Positions 25,909 through 34,997 of a stretch of DNA of 64,000 nt are shown one piece after another (position 1 is the stretch's first letter; each line of letters opens with the position of its first letter). Position numbers and translations under genes: made by a program. This stretch comes from Gammaproteobacteria bacterium (lineage in GTDB: Bacteria; Pseudomonadota; Gammaproteobacteria; Pseudomonadales; Azotimanducaceae_A), in contig DUAT01000144.1 of NCBI GenBank assembly GCA_012960755.1, forward strand, positions 62,001-126,000. The letters are read 5' to 3'. Under the pieces are notes generated by a model. It ran no database searches and had not been told where the DNA came from. It worked only from the letters and a program-made list of their open reading frames with translations.

Positions 25909-27048
25909 ATGGACTACAGTGTAATTTCAGCAGATTGCCATATTGACCTGATCTGGTTACCGGCAGACCTGTTCACCGCTTCGGCACAGAGTAAGCTGGT
26001 TGATCGTATGCCCTATGTGGTCGAAGGTAAGAAAGGGCCCAAGTGGGTGAGTAAAAAAGGGGCAGTATTTGGCCTTCAAAACGGTATGGGATCTGCCGGT
26101 AGAGAGTATGTGCCGGGGGAAATCCATCGCTCAGACCGAATGGCTGAAACCGGACTGTATGAAGATGGCAAAAATGGCATCCGCAGATTAACGGTGCCGG
26201 AACTCAGGATCAAAGACCAGGATCGTGACGGCGTACAGGCCGAAGTCCTATACGGTATCCTGGGTGCATCCCAACGATTGAACGATGGTGAAGCAGCAAC
26301 GGAAGTGATGCGTATCTACAATGAATGGCTGGCGGATTTTTGTGCCTACCAACCCGAGAGATTCGCCGGGCTTGCCTGTATCCCTAATCACGACATCGAT
26401 GCCGCTGTGGCTGAAGTTTACCGGGTCGCTGAACGTGGCGTTGTCAGAGGGGTTGAGGTTGCCAACAGCCTGGACATCAAACCTTTATTTGACCCATCCT
26501 GGACTCCCTTGTGGCAAGCAGTTAACGACGTAAAGCTACCCGTGCATTTTCATACGATCGGTGGGAAACCACCCAACTTCGATGCCATGCCGCATTTGCA
26601 AAGGCGTCAGGCATTCGCCGTGTTCATCACCGGCTTTCAACTGCAAATGTCACGCATTTTGATGGAGCTGATTTACGGGGGGATCCTGGAAGCCTTTCCC
26701 AATATCAAAGTGGTTATTGGCGAGAGTGGTATCGGCTGGATACCGTATATCCTGGAACATATGAACCTTGAATGGGAGGATCAATTCAGGGACCTGACGC
26801 TGACGATGAAGCCATCTGAATACTGGCTGCGCCAGTGCAGCGCGACCTACCAGAGCGACAAGGTCGGCATCAAACTGCTCGACGAACTGGGTGAAGACAA
26901 CATCATGTGGGGTTCGGACTTCCCCCACCCAGACGGCGTGTGGCCTGATTCACAGGAGTTTATTTCCCGGGAAGTCGGCCACCTGCCGGAAGCACAACGC
27001 AAAAAAGTAATTTGCGACAATGCTGCCAATCTCTACGGGTTCGTTTGA
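25909..27048 (+). CDS. Amidohydrolase family protein (ACMSD/decarboxylase-like)
   Basis: A 379-residue TIM-barrel metal enzyme. The start MDYSVISADCHID gives a Cys-His-Ile-Asp version of the HxH motif. PVHFHTIGG carries a metal-binding His, IGESGIGWIPYILEHM is the conserved strand, and MWGSDFPHPDGVWPDS near the C-terminus supplies the catalytic Asp. Family members decarboxylate or hydrolyse aromatic acids. Its end overlaps the open frame of the next gene, but the likely start of that gene is 47 bases downstream. Confidence 0.86.
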   Translation: MDYSVISADCHIDLIWLPADLFTASAQSKLVDRMPYVVEGKKGPKWVSKKGAVFGLQNGMGSAGREYVPGEIHRSDRMAETGLYEDGKNGIRRLTVPELRIKDQDRDGVQAEVLYGILGASQRLNDGEAATEVMRIYNEWLADFCAYQPERFAGLACIPNHDIDAAVAEVYRVAERGVVRGVEVANSLDIKPLFDPSWTPLWQAVNDVKLPVHFHTIGGKPPNFDAMPHLQRRQAFAVFITGFQLQMSRILMELIYGGILEAFPNIKVVIGESGIGWIPYILEHMNLEWEDQFRDLTLTMKPSEYWLRQCSATYQSDKVGIKLLDELGEDNIMWGSDFPHPDGVWPDSQEFISREVGHLPEAQRKKVICDNAANLYGFV

Positions 27049-27094
27049 TCAGGCAGTTTTCACGCACGGGGATCTGACGGACGGGGAGTACACT

Positions 27095-27592
27095 ATGATA
27101 ATTCGCAGTTGGGCAGGTGGCTTAATGCTATTCGCCCTGTTTTACGCAATCATTATTGTCGTCATGTTCGTGTCCCAGTGGCCTTCGATGCACGAGCCGA
27201 ACCACAACGTCACCTTAAAGTCCAACTTACCTGCCGAATCCCAAACACTTATTTATCGAATCGAGAAATCAAAAAATCACGGTGTCAAGGGTGACGCACT
27301 TTACAAAATAGAAACCGGGCACTACCCAATGAACGACACTGAACCTGTCGTCTATCTGGATGCTGCACATATGATCAATGGACACATTCTTGTTTTTCAG
27401 CCTGATTCTGGGCCAACAAAGGTCGTTGAAATCGCAAAACAATATGCCGATGTACTCAGGGAACACCAGATTCAGGAAACAGCTAATGCGATTGTGCGTT
27501 TGATAATGACATTATTCATTCCTATTTTTACCATCGGTTTGTTTGCCTGGGCTGGCAACAAGCTATGGAACGCGATCCAGGACCTGGATTAA
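27095..27592 (+). CDS. Small integral membrane protein, unknown function
   Basis: A 165-residue protein with one hydrophobic segment near the N-terminus (about residues 7-27) and one near 130-152, around a soluble loop of about 100 residues with beta-rich content. ATG 27095 is preferred over an upstream ATG inside the amidohydrolase gene because GGGGAG lies 8 bases before it. The loop is probably periplasmic. It resembles DUF3592-type proteins only loosely, and no function is assigned. A predicted lipoprotein gene follows after 24 bases. Confidence 0.65.
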   Translation: MIIRSWAGGLMLFALFYAIIIVVMFVSQWPSMHEPNHNVTLKSNLPAESQTLIYRIEKSKNHGVKGDALYKIETGHYPMNDTEPVVYLDAAHMINGHILVFQPDSGPTKVVEIAKQYADVLREHQIQETANAIVRLIMTLFIPIFTIGLFAWAGNKLWNAIQDLD

Positions 27593-27616
27593 CCAAACTG
27601 AACGTGGAGACTAACT

Positions 27617-28048
27617 ATGCGTAACCTGTCGATCACATTGCTGCTCACCATGATTGCGAGCTGCGGTGGTCCCCTGTCAATGATCCCGGGGGGAGAACTG
27701 TCCGGGGATGTTAAGTCAGCGCCTTTAACATGGGCTACGGTACCGGATACCATCCAGGTGGAAACGCGCCCGTCTGATCCCTATTCAATTAATATCTGGT
27801 CTGTCGGTCTCGACGAGCATCTTTATATTGCAACCGGAGCAGATGGAACAACCTGGACGGAGTTTTTTGCAACCGACGCCAACGTCAGGGTACGCATCAT
27901 CGACTCGCTCTATGAACTAAAGGCTGATCTTGTGAGTAGCTCGGATGAACGTGATACGGTTTCATCAGCGTATGTAGAAAAATACGAGTTGGACCCTGAG
28001 GATAACTGGCTACAGACAGGAATGATTTTCAGGCTTGATCGCCGTTAA
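27617..28048 (+). CDS. Lipoprotein with DUF2255/split-barrel-like sequence
   Basis: A 143-residue protein with a lipoprotein signal (LTMIASCGG, Cys16). The body pattern, TRPSDPYSINIWSVGLDEHL then DANVRVRIIDSLYELKADLV, resembles flavin-reductase-like split-barrel proteins (DUF2255 or deazaflavin nitroreductase type), which are normally cytosolic. Membrane anchoring would make it unusual. Probably in an operon with the membrane protein upstream. Confidence 0.65.
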   Translation: MRNLSITLLLTMIASCGGPLSMIPGGELSGDVKSAPLTWATVPDTIQVETRPSDPYSINIWSVGLDEHLYIATGADGTTWTEFFATDANVRVRIIDSLYELKADLVSSSDERDTVSSAYVEKYELDPEDNWLQTGMIFRLDRR

Positions 28049-28067
28049 ACATTCAATAACAAACCAT

Positions 28068-28088
28068 AAACGGCTCATATTGCCGTTT
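28068..28088. terminator. Hairpin between convergent lipoprotein and msrB genes
   Basis: A perfect 7-bp stem AAACGGC/GCCGTTT with a 7-base loop. It lies 20 bases after one stop and touches the msrB stop. It probably ends transcription from both sides. Confidence 0.5.
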
Positions 28089-28471
28089 CACAAAGCCTGT
28101 AAATCATCACTGCTGACAAATTTCATCGAGACGGAGTTCACACAGTGACGGGTATTCTTTTCGGTTATTCTTTCACCTTCAAAAACATGCCCAAGATGGC
28201 CGTCACAGTTTGAACAGAGAATTTCGATTCTCATTCCATCGGCATCGACTTCCCGTCGAACTGAACCTTCGATTTCATCATCGAAACTGGGCCAGCCACA
28301 GTGGGACTGGAACTTGTCTTCCGAACGGTACAGGGGTGCATTACACTGCCTGCAAATATAACGCCCGCCTTCGAAAAAATCATCGTACTCACCGGAGAAC
28401 GGCATTTCAGTGCCCTTATGGAGAACAACCCGGGCCTCTTCCGCCGTCAGATCGTTGAACTTGTTTGTCAT
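28088..28471 (-). CDS. msrB: Peptide-methionine (R)-S-oxide reductase MsrB
   Basis: A 127-residue MsrB that repairs oxidised methionine in proteins. Two CxxC pairs (CRQC and CSNC) bind the structural zinc, GWPSFDDEIEGSV is the substrate loop, and the active Cys is in RHCVNSVSMKF. RHCVNS replaces the more usual RYCINS. ATG 28471 (MTNKFNDLT) follows AGGAAAATGAG and is preferred over an upstream in-frame ATG at 28519. No signal peptide, so it is cytosolic. Confidence 0.92.
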   Translation of the reverse strand: MTNKFNDLTAEEARVVLHKGTEMPFSGEYDDFFEGGRYICRQCNAPLYRSEDKFQSHCGWPSFDDEIEGSVRREVDADGMRIEILCSNCDGHLGHVFEGERITEKNTRHCVNSVSMKFVSSDDLQAL

Positions 28472-28567
28472 CTCATTTTCCTGATTAGCTGTGACTCCGT
28501 TCTGGTAATTATGACGCACAATCCGTCAGGCAGACAACCACCAAAGTGGATCGCCTGCCTGCCATGA

Positions 28568-28768
28568 TTATCGATGATAGTTTTTGGATACGGCGCGTTT
28601 TTGAGAGGTGAATCCATTTCTCGACAAGTCCCTCTGTCGCCTTTTACCTTTCTTGCCCGCGGCACCTTTGCCTGTCGTCAGGTTCCTTTCCGGCCTTGCT
28701 GGAAGCGTTACAGAATCCTCATCCTGGCCCGACTTTCCCGGTTTCTTCTCGTGTATTGAATCTTTCAT
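28568..28768 (-). CDS. Small basic protein, unknown function
   Basis: A 66-residue, Lys/Arg-rich, Gly-containing polypeptide (MKDSIHEKKPGKSGQDEDSV onward) with no recognised domain. The strong Shine-Dalgarno AAAGGAGG, at ideal spacing before ATG 28768, is the main support. It lies 67 bases downstream of another 66-codon ORF with an equally good ribosome site. Low complexity suggests a disordered nucleic-acid-binding peptide, but that is a guess. Confidence 0.55.
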   Translation of the reverse strand: MKDSIHEKKPGKSGQDEDSVTLPARPERNLTTGKGAAGKKGKRRQRDLSRNGFTSQKRAVSKNYHR

Positions 28769-28835
28769 ACAACCTCCTTTGATATTTTCAGTACTTTCCG
28801 TACTTTCGGTACTTCCATAACCGCACATAACCGCA

Positions 28836-29036
28836 CTACAGAAAACGCAGTTGATCCAGTTGGTACGACATACTTCGTAAATAAATCATCCTTGCATCAT
28901 CACCTTCCCTGACAAAGTTTTTACCTAATTCAAAGCAAAGCCTGTCGAAGAGGTTCATCTCTTCCAGTTTGTTGTCTGTCACAGACTCTTCTTCCGTACT
29001 TTTGTTGGACGCAGGTAAAACCATCAGACTGGACAT
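28836..29036 (-). CDS. Small acidic protein, unknown function
   Basis: A 66-residue protein (MSSLMVLPASNKSTEEESV onward) with an amphipathic C-terminal half (NLFDRLCFELGKNFVREGDD, then LRSMSYQLDQLRFL). ATG 29036 is preceded by GGAGG at the right distance; longer in-frame starts lack this. No family was recognised. It and the basic protein downstream may form a small operon. Confidence 0.55.
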   Translation of the reverse strand: MSSLMVLPASNKSTEEESVTDNKLEEMNLFDRLCFELGKNFVREGDDARMIYLRSMSYQLDQLRFL

Positions 29037-29449
29037 AAAGTCCTCCATGTAAAAGTAATAGAAATGTTGCACGTGGGTTTGGTGACGCAAACGCGAAGCA
29101 ATGTTTCACTCTAAGAAAGAGAACATGGAACGACAACCGAAACAGGTCCGAATAGTCGGGTAACAGGTTGTATGTTCAGTTAAAGGAAAAACACGCTACA
29201 GATCATGACAAAGTCATATCAACAGGTTATGCGTCAGAGAACACGTGTACTTTTAGAAGTAAGTAATAACCATAATCATGTTCGAATCTCCTTTTTGGCA
29301 CTGGGGTCGCGCACTTGGTGGTCGCGAAACTTAAAGCAACGACGCTGGCTTATCAATTCAATGTTGCGTCAACGGATGCATCAATGTTGCCAAGTCGCAA
29401 GAAAGATGGTTTATTCAACCCTGCAGATCTATTCCAACAGGAGCATTCC
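29037..29449. other. Non-coding divergent spacer
   Basis: 413 bases between the small minus-strand ORF and the HMG-CoA-lyase-like gene. The plus strand is open in frame with the downstream gene back to 29315, but without a convincing ribosome site, so it is treated as leader. No repeat, tRNA or recognisable gene remnant was seen. Confidence 0.5.
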
Positions 29450-30541
29450 ATGAGTCTTTTACCTGAATCAGTCATCATCACCGACGACACTATGCGCGAA
29501 GGGTTACAAATAGAAAGCACAGACATCCCGGTTTCTGAAAAACTAAGATTGTTAGACGCACTGGGTGAGACAGGCGCGAAGGTAATTTCCATTGGCTCAT
29601 TTGCCCACCCCAAGTGGACCCCGCAAATGGCCTGCATCGAGGAAATTGCGGAAAAATTTGAACCGAAACCCGGCATCGAATACACCGCTGCAGTCTTCAA
29701 TGCTCGCGGGTACGAACGTGCGGATGCGTTTTATCCCAAGATCAACGTCCGGCGCAGGCGTTTCGGCACCCATGTCGAACTCTGCGATACCTTCTCTCGC
29801 CGCAACTATAATCGCTCCCAGGCGCAGCAACTTGCCGGGATGGATGCGACTATTAAAGCAGCACGGGAAGCCGACGCAGAATATGGCGCGGTCGCAATTG
29901 GTAATCCTTTCGGGTCGAACTTCGAAGGGCAGTTTTCCCTTAAGCAGCGTATGGATCTACTGGCGATCATGATTGACAAGTGGCACAACGCCGGGTTCAA
30001 GGTCAAACGTTGCTCCTTTCTGGAAGCCATGGGATGGAACATGCCACACCTTGTCAGGGAGACCTTGTTAGCCATCAGGGAACGCTGGCCTGAGATTACA
30101 GATTTTCATTGCCACCTGCACAATGTGAGAGGCGCCACCATCGCCAGTTACTATGAAGCGTTGCAACTGGGAGTTCGGGAATTCGATACCTGTCTCGGCG
30201 GCATGGGAGGCTGCCCTTACTGCGGTAACGGTCGTGCGGCGGGGCATGTGCCGACGGAGGACCTGGTGGACATGTGTCACGAAATGGGCATCGAAACCGG
30301 CTACAACCTGGACAAGCTTATTGAAGCCGCAGCTATTGCAGAAGAAGTGGTCGGCCACCCTCTGTGGGGTCATGTATCCAAAGGCGGACCAAGGCCACGT
30401 GGTGAAAACCTGTTTCCGGCGCGAATGCCTTTCGTTGAGACCCTGGACGAAGCCGCACATTTTCGAAATGGTGCCGCTGTCTACGAAGGGCAGTTATCAC
30501 CCTGGCGAGAGGGTGACGCGCTCAGCGGGATTGAAGCGTAG
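29450..30541 (+). CDS. HMGL-like (hydroxymethylglutaryl-CoA lyase/aldolase) family protein
   Basis: A 363-residue DRE-TIM metallolyase. ITDDTMREGLQIE near residue 12 is the catalytic Asp/Arg motif. HCHLHNVRGATIASYYEA near 220 provides the metal-binding His pair, and FDTCLGGMGGCPYCGNGRA near 245 is the flexible Cys loop. The family cleaves or forms C-C bonds of acyl-CoA or oxo-acid substrates, as in leucine degradation. CPYCGNG in place of CPFAPGATGN is a variant loop. ATG 29450 follows CAGGAGC. Confidence 0.85.
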   Translation: MSLLPESVIITDDTMREGLQIESTDIPVSEKLRLLDALGETGAKVISIGSFAHPKWTPQMACIEEIAEKFEPKPGIEYTAAVFNARGYERADAFYPKINVRRRRFGTHVELCDTFSRRNYNRSQAQQLAGMDATIKAAREADAEYGAVAIGNPFGSNFEGQFSLKQRMDLLAIMIDKWHNAGFKVKRCSFLEAMGWNMPHLVRETLLAIRERWPEITDFHCHLHNVRGATIASYYEALQLGVREFDTCLGGMGGCPYCGNGRAAGHVPTEDLVDMCHEMGIETGYNLDKLIEAAAIAEEVVGHPLWGHVSKGGPRPRGENLFPARMPFVETLDEAAHFRNGAAVYEGQLSPWREGDALSGIEA

Positions 30542-30605
30542 GAACACTTCCTGTAGTGCGATCACCGTCATCTCAATAAGTCGGTTGGTACCAAATTGCC
30601 GTAAA

Positions 30606-32090
30606 CTACGCTGCGTCTCTGGTTTTCTCCGCGGACACAACCGGGTTGCCAAAAATTAACGCGCCATCTTCAAGCGGTGCGTTACGAATGACTTTCTTGT
30701 CCAATACGTAGTTCTGGGTGTTACGCCACGGCCCTTCGCCCTGCTTCGGAAACAGATGCATCAGACGTTGCATATACCCCGCCGAAAAATCATCAATCCA
30801 TGGTCTTGCGGTCATATGCTCATCCTCCCCACGGAGTCGTGGTGTACACTGCCTGACGCCCAGTTTATCCATATGGTTCAACAGGCGGCAGACGTATTCC
30901 GCGTTCAAATCCGCTCGCAGCGTCCACGACGCGTTGATATAGCCGAATGTCTGAACCAGGTTGGGTACATCAGAGTACATCATCCCCTTGTAGGAAAAGG
31001 TCCCGGGGAAATCAACGGATTCGTTGTCGACACTCACCGTGACGCCGCCAAGCAATTTCAGGTTTAATCCGGTTGCGGTAATAATGATATCAGCCTCGAG
31101 TTCTTCACCTGACTGCAATCTAAGACCTTTTTCTGTGAATCGATCAATTTGATCTGTTACCACGGTTGCCTTACCGGATCTTATGGCCTGGAACAGATCG
31201 GAATTCGGTACCAGGCACAAACGCTGATCCCAGGGGTTGTAACTCGGGGTGAAATGAGTATCGACATCATAGTCATCACCCAACTCCTTACGCACCATAC
31301 CCAGCAAGAGTTTTTTAATCTTGTCAGGCTTTACCCGCGTGCGATTGTACATATAACCCTGTAGCGTGATGTTCTTAAAGCGGGTGATGTTGTACGCAAG
31401 TTTTGCTGGCAGGAATTTTCTCAGGGTATTGGCAATCTTGTCTTTATCCGGCGCCGATACGACATAGGTGGGCGAACGCTGCACCATCGTGATACTGGCC
31501 ACGTCCTCGGACATTGCAGGTACCAGTGTCATGGCAGTGGCACCACTACCAATGACAATAACGCGCTTACCGGCATAGTCCAGATCCTCTGGCCAGAACT
31601 GAGGATGTACCAGCGTGCCACTAAAATCATTTATACCGTCGAATTCAGGAGTATAGCCTTCGTCATAGTTGTAGTAACCACTACACATGTACAAAAAATT
31701 GCAGGTGAACTGTACAAACTCGCCCTGACTCTCGGCTTCTACAGTCCAGCGTGCCTCCTCCGTTGACCATTTAGCATCCTTGACGAGATGATTGAACCGA
31801 ATATGCTGACGTATTTCATTCTCGTCAGCCGTCTCGTTGACGTACTTCCATATTGACGGGCCATCGGCGATAGACTTCTCTTCCTCCCAGGGTTTGAAGT
31901 TGTAACTCAGCGTATGCATATCACTGTCTGACCGAATACCAGGATAGCGGAACAAGTCCCAGGTACCGCCAATCGCATCGCGACCTTCCAGGATCGCGTA
32001 AGTTCTTCCCGGGCACTTTTCTTTCAGGTGGTAGGCTGCGCCAATTCCCGAAAGACCGGCACCTACAATGAGTACATCAAAATGATTCAT
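30606..32090 (-). CDS. Flavin-containing Baeyer-Villiger-type monooxygenase
   Basis: A 494-residue class B monooxygenase. FAD motif VLIVGAGLSGIGAAYHL is near residue 5, GGTWDLFRYPGIRSDSDMHT near 44 is the BVMO segment, the fingerprint FSGTLVHPQFWPED lies near 150, and the NADPH motif VIGSGATAMTLVP near 170. It inserts oxygen next to ketones using NADPH and O2. ATG 32090 (MNHFDVLIVG) places the FAD fold at the N-terminus. It is divergent from the arylsulfotransferase-like gene. Confidence 0.9.
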   Translation of the reverse strand: MNHFDVLIVGAGLSGIGAAYHLKEKCPGRTYAILEGRDAIGGTWDLFRYPGIRSDSDMHTLSYNFKPWEEEKSIADGPSIWKYVNETADENEIRQHIRFNHLVKDAKWSTEEARWTVEAESQGEFVQFTCNFLYMCSGYYNYDEGYTPEFDGINDFSGTLVHPQFWPEDLDYAGKRVIVIGSGATAMTLVPAMSEDVASITMVQRSPTYVVSAPDKDKIANTLRKFLPAKLAYNITRFKNITLQGYMYNRTRVKPDKIKKLLLGMVRKELGDDYDVDTHFTPSYNPWDQRLCLVPNSDLFQAIRSGKATVVTDQIDRFTEKGLRLQSGEELEADIIITATGLNLKLLGGVTVSVDNESVDFPGTFSYKGMMYSDVPNLVQTFGYINASWTLRADLNAEYVCRLLNHMDKLGVRQCTPRLRGEDEHMTARPWIDDFSAGYMQRLMHLFPKQGEGPWRNTQNYVLDKKVIRNAPLEDGALIFGNPVVSAEKTRDAA

Positions 32091-32291
32091 AATTTGTTCT
32101 GCTAAGTTATTTGGCTGGATGGACATCACCTGAACTGCTGATGACATCAAATTTCGCGCCTAGGATAAGAATAACAAGCCGTCTTTTCAAGGCAGGATTT
32201 AATCAAAGCGAAATGCAACGACGCACGATTTCCCGCAGACACGTGTATAGTACCGGCTTAGCTATGCCGACGATGCTAACTGGAGGGACAA

Positions 32292-33434
32292 ATGGGGTGG
32301 TCAATTAATCGACCAACGGGGCTGACTTTTCACAATCCCGGACTTTCGACCAAAGGTTATACGTTACTGACACCACACGGTGACCAGTCCACCTACCTGA
32401 TCGACATGGACGGCCGAGTCGTCCACCGCTGGTTATTCAGTCATATCCATCCCGGCTACGGTCGCCTGCTGGAAAATGGCAATCTGCTGATGACGGGCTC
32501 TGATGTCAACCTGGCAACCCCGCCAAAAGACGAACCTACCAAGGCACCACTGCCGTTTGAGCAGCATGTGACCCGCCTGGGCGGATACCATACGACATTA
32601 TGCGAAATGAACTGGCAGGGTAACATCGTCTGGGAGTACGAAAACCGCAGCCAGCACCACGATTTCTATCGCTTTGAAAACGGCAACACCATGGTACCGG
32701 AGTGGGTCGAACTACCCGAGGATCTGCACAAGAAAGTACGTGGTGGCTTTAAGATGCCCCGGGAAAGATTACCACGCCTGTTGGGGGATGATCTTGTTGA
32801 GGTGGACAAAGATGGCAAGGAGGTACGCCGAATTCATACCTGGAAACTACTCGACCCGGTTAAGGATCCGATATATCCAACAACTCGACGATGGGAATGG
32901 ACCCATCTTAACGGCTTCGATGTTAACGACACGGGTGAGATAGTATTTTCAGCACGCAATGCTAACCGGGTGGCCGTTATTAACGCTGACGCAAGCGAGA
33001 TTCAATGGAAGTTTACCCGCAGCTTTAATCAGCACAATCCTACCTGGGTGGGTGACAATATCCAGGTGTTCGATAATGGCGACTCTGCGTCCTCGCGGGT
33101 GATTGAAATTAATCCGGCAACCGACGAAGTCGTCTGGACCTATCATGGTGTGCCGTTCCAGCAATTTTACAGTGGTCATATCTCCGGTGCTTCTCGATTA
33201 TCATCCGGGAATACCCTGATTTGCGAGGGTACCAGCGGACGACTCTTTGAGGTCAACAAGGCCAGGGATGTAGTATGGGAGTGGATTAATCCATTCGTTA
33301 ACAACAATAAACGCGGTGAAGCGACGGTAAGTATCTATCGTGCTCATCGCTATTCGATGGATCACCCGGCACTGGCGGATAAAGACCTGAACCCGGACAG
33401 GTATGCCAATCTGAACCGGCTCAACGGCCTTTAG
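32292..33434 (+). CDS. Arylsulfotransferase (ASST)-like beta-propeller protein
   Basis: A 380-residue protein with repeated propeller-blade motifs: TYLIDMDGRVVHRW, HTTLCEMNWQGNIVWEYE, WTHLNGFDVNDTGEIVFSAR, RVIEINPATDEVVWTYHGVP and SGRLFEVNKARDVVWEWINP. This is the pattern of the bacterial arylsulfotransferase family, in which His residues on the propeller transfer sulfate between phenols. Unlike the periplasmic ASST enzymes it has no signal peptide. GGAGGG precedes the ATG. It may be an enzyme or a binding propeller; catalytic histidines cannot be assigned with certainty. Confidence 0.82.
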   Translation: MGWSINRPTGLTFHNPGLSTKGYTLLTPHGDQSTYLIDMDGRVVHRWLFSHIHPGYGRLLENGNLLMTGSDVNLATPPKDEPTKAPLPFEQHVTRLGGYHTTLCEMNWQGNIVWEYENRSQHHDFYRFENGNTMVPEWVELPEDLHKKVRGGFKMPRERLPRLLGDDLVEVDKDGKEVRRIHTWKLLDPVKDPIYPTTRRWEWTHLNGFDVNDTGEIVFSARNANRVAVINADASEIQWKFTRSFNQHNPTWVGDNIQVFDNGDSASSRVIEINPATDEVVWTYHGVPFQQFYSGHISGASRLSSGNTLICEGTSGRLFEVNKARDVVWEWINPFVNNNKRGEATVSIYRAHRYSMDHPALADKDLNPDRYANLNRLNGL

Positions 33435-33501
33435 TGAAGTTTATTTTATCGGTGCTGGATGCTATAAAGCGAAAGCACAAATACACCTACGGAATTACGA
33501 T

Positions 33502-33900
33502 ATGCGGTTATCAGGCAAAAGCATACTAACGAGATTTTTTTTGCTGGCAGTCTTTCTCTGGGGCACCGTCATCACGACATCTATAGCATCGGCCGAACCG
33601 GCTGGTGGTACCATCCTTTCGATCACGGAAGATTTTGGCAACATGGATACCTCGATCAGTGATGCCGATTTAGGCAAACTCGGAATCTCTCTTGGGGACA
33701 GTTTTGACCTGACTCACAAGGCTACTACCGTGTCAGTACATTTCGGATTCACCTACTCCGATGTCCCGGAAGGTGAATGGGTTTCATTTATCAACGAGAC
33801 CGCAAGACTGCGAATTGCCAGAAATTATGAAAACGCTGCGATGACTTTAGAGGCCAGCATTGGCGACGAAATCACTATTTCGCCCTCGTCAATGAAGTGA
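33502..33900 (+). CDS. Exported stand-alone SAM-hydrolase C-terminal-like domain protein
   Basis: A 132-residue protein with a Sec signal peptide (hydrophobic 9-27, cleavage near ASA-EP). The mature part, GGTILSITEDFGNMDTSIS then LGKLGISLGDSF, and NETARLRIARNYENAAMTLE, follows the C-terminal beta-domain of S-adenosyl-L-methionine hydroxide adenosyltransferases. The catalytic N-terminal domain is absent and the protein is exported, where SAM would be scarce. It may be a binding domain reused in the periplasm. Family assignment is from motif memory. Confidence 0.65.
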   Translation: MRLSGKSILTRFFLLAVFLWGTVITTSIASAEPAGGTILSITEDFGNMDTSISDADLGKLGISLGDSFDLTHKATTVSVHFGFTYSDVPEGEWVSFINETARLRIARNYENAAMTLEASIGDEITISPSSMK

Positions 33901-33924
33901 TTGCTACACTAAAAAGTAGCAATC
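33899..33924. terminator. Hairpin shared by convergent genes
   Basis: A perfect 9-bp stem GATTGCTAC/GTAGCAATC with loop ACTAAAAA, beginning in the stop codon of the upstream gene and containing the stop of the convergent cyclase gene in its loop. GGGTTT follows. It fits a bidirectional terminator. Confidence 0.65.
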
Positions 33925-34904
33925 GGGTTTAACGGCGAACCCGTCCCTCCCGGCACCCTGAGGGGGCCGCCGACAAATAGAAATGTCCAGCGTTTTTGCC
34001 GTCTCGCTTCTTTCGCCAGGGCGTCCAGGTCCAGGTTATCGAGGATAGGCATCCCCAGGCCAACCAGAACCAGTTCATGCAACGGATTCAGCAATCCCTC
34101 AACTCCGGAGGGCATCACATCACTGATTCCGTCACTACCGATAACCGCAACATCTCGTTTCTTCAACCAGAGCGCAACGGAGGCGTGTGAACCGGCAGCC
34201 TTGGCGAGAAAATTCCACTGGCCTTTCTGCCTGACGCGCTCCCAGCGACCGGTCCTGATCAGCAAAACGTCGCCACTACCGATGTGGACCCCGGTTTTCT
34301 TTTCCCAGGCTTCAAGATCATCACTGGTCACAACGGCCCCCGGCTCAAGAAAATCTGTTTGCTTAAACCAGGGCATGTCCACCAGCACACCGCGGGTAAA
34401 GATGCCATTCTTGAAGTTTTGAATCCCCAGCTTTTCTGCACCCGCTGGCTTTAGCCCGTCCACTGAAAATCCGTTGTACATCTTTCCGTAGTGAATAAAG
34501 TGCGGTAATCCATCGAGATGTGAATGGGCAAACCCGTGATACTGCACGCTGTATTTGTCACCGGCGACTTCATGACCGCCAAACGTGCTGACTTCCAACA
34601 GGTGTTCGAAAGGGCTTGCATTCAACGCGTCTGCTTTCTTGTTTAAATCAAGCGAAAGAGATACCGACACCCCCTTCTGCACCAGCCTGGCAGCGGCGAC
34701 ACGTTTGGCAGGTGTAATAAGATTCAGCGTACCCAACTGATCATCGTTACCCCAACGCCCCCAGTTGGAGATGTCCTTCATCCATTGGTCATACTGTACA
34801 CGCGTGACGGTGTCTGGACCCCCGGATTCAGCAAAAGAAAAAGAAACAGATGTTAGATTGATCGTCCCAATAATCAACAGCCACAACAGCGTTTTTCCAG
34901 TCAT
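33909..34904 (-). CDS. Exported cyclase family protein (kynurenine-formamidase-like)
   Basis: A 331-residue putative cyclase-fold hydrolase with a signal peptide (ending near SFA-ES). GFAHSHLDGLPHF is the metal-binding motif equivalent to HxGTHxDxPxH, with DVLLIRTGRWE and a C-terminal HELVLVGLGMPILDNLDLD typical of the family. It is probably a periplasmic amidase or lactonase-type metal hydrolase. ATG 34904 (MTGKTLLW) follows GAGGAAAA and is preferred over the longer form at 34937. Confidence 0.86.
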   Translation of the reverse strand: MTGKTLLWLLIIGTINLTSVSFSFAESGGPDTVTRVQYDQWMKDISNWGRWGNDDQLGTLNLITPAKRVAAARLVQKGVSVSLSLDLNKKADALNASPFEHLLEVSTFGGHEVAGDKYSVQYHGFAHSHLDGLPHFIHYGKMYNGFSVDGLKPAGAEKLGIQNFKNGIFTRGVLVDMPWFKQTDFLEPGAVVTSDDLEAWEKKTGVHIGSGDVLLIRTGRWERVRQKGQWNFLAKAAGSHASVALWLKKRDVAVIGSDGISDVMPSGVEGLLNPLHELVLVGLGMPILDNLDLDALAKEARRQKRWTFLFVGGPLRVPGGTGSPLNPIATF

Positions 34905-34997
34905 CGCAATTTTCCTCTTCTGATTTAAAACACACATTCAAACTGTCAGTTAACCTGGACTAACCCACATACTCTCCGGTGTCATTACATCACCATT

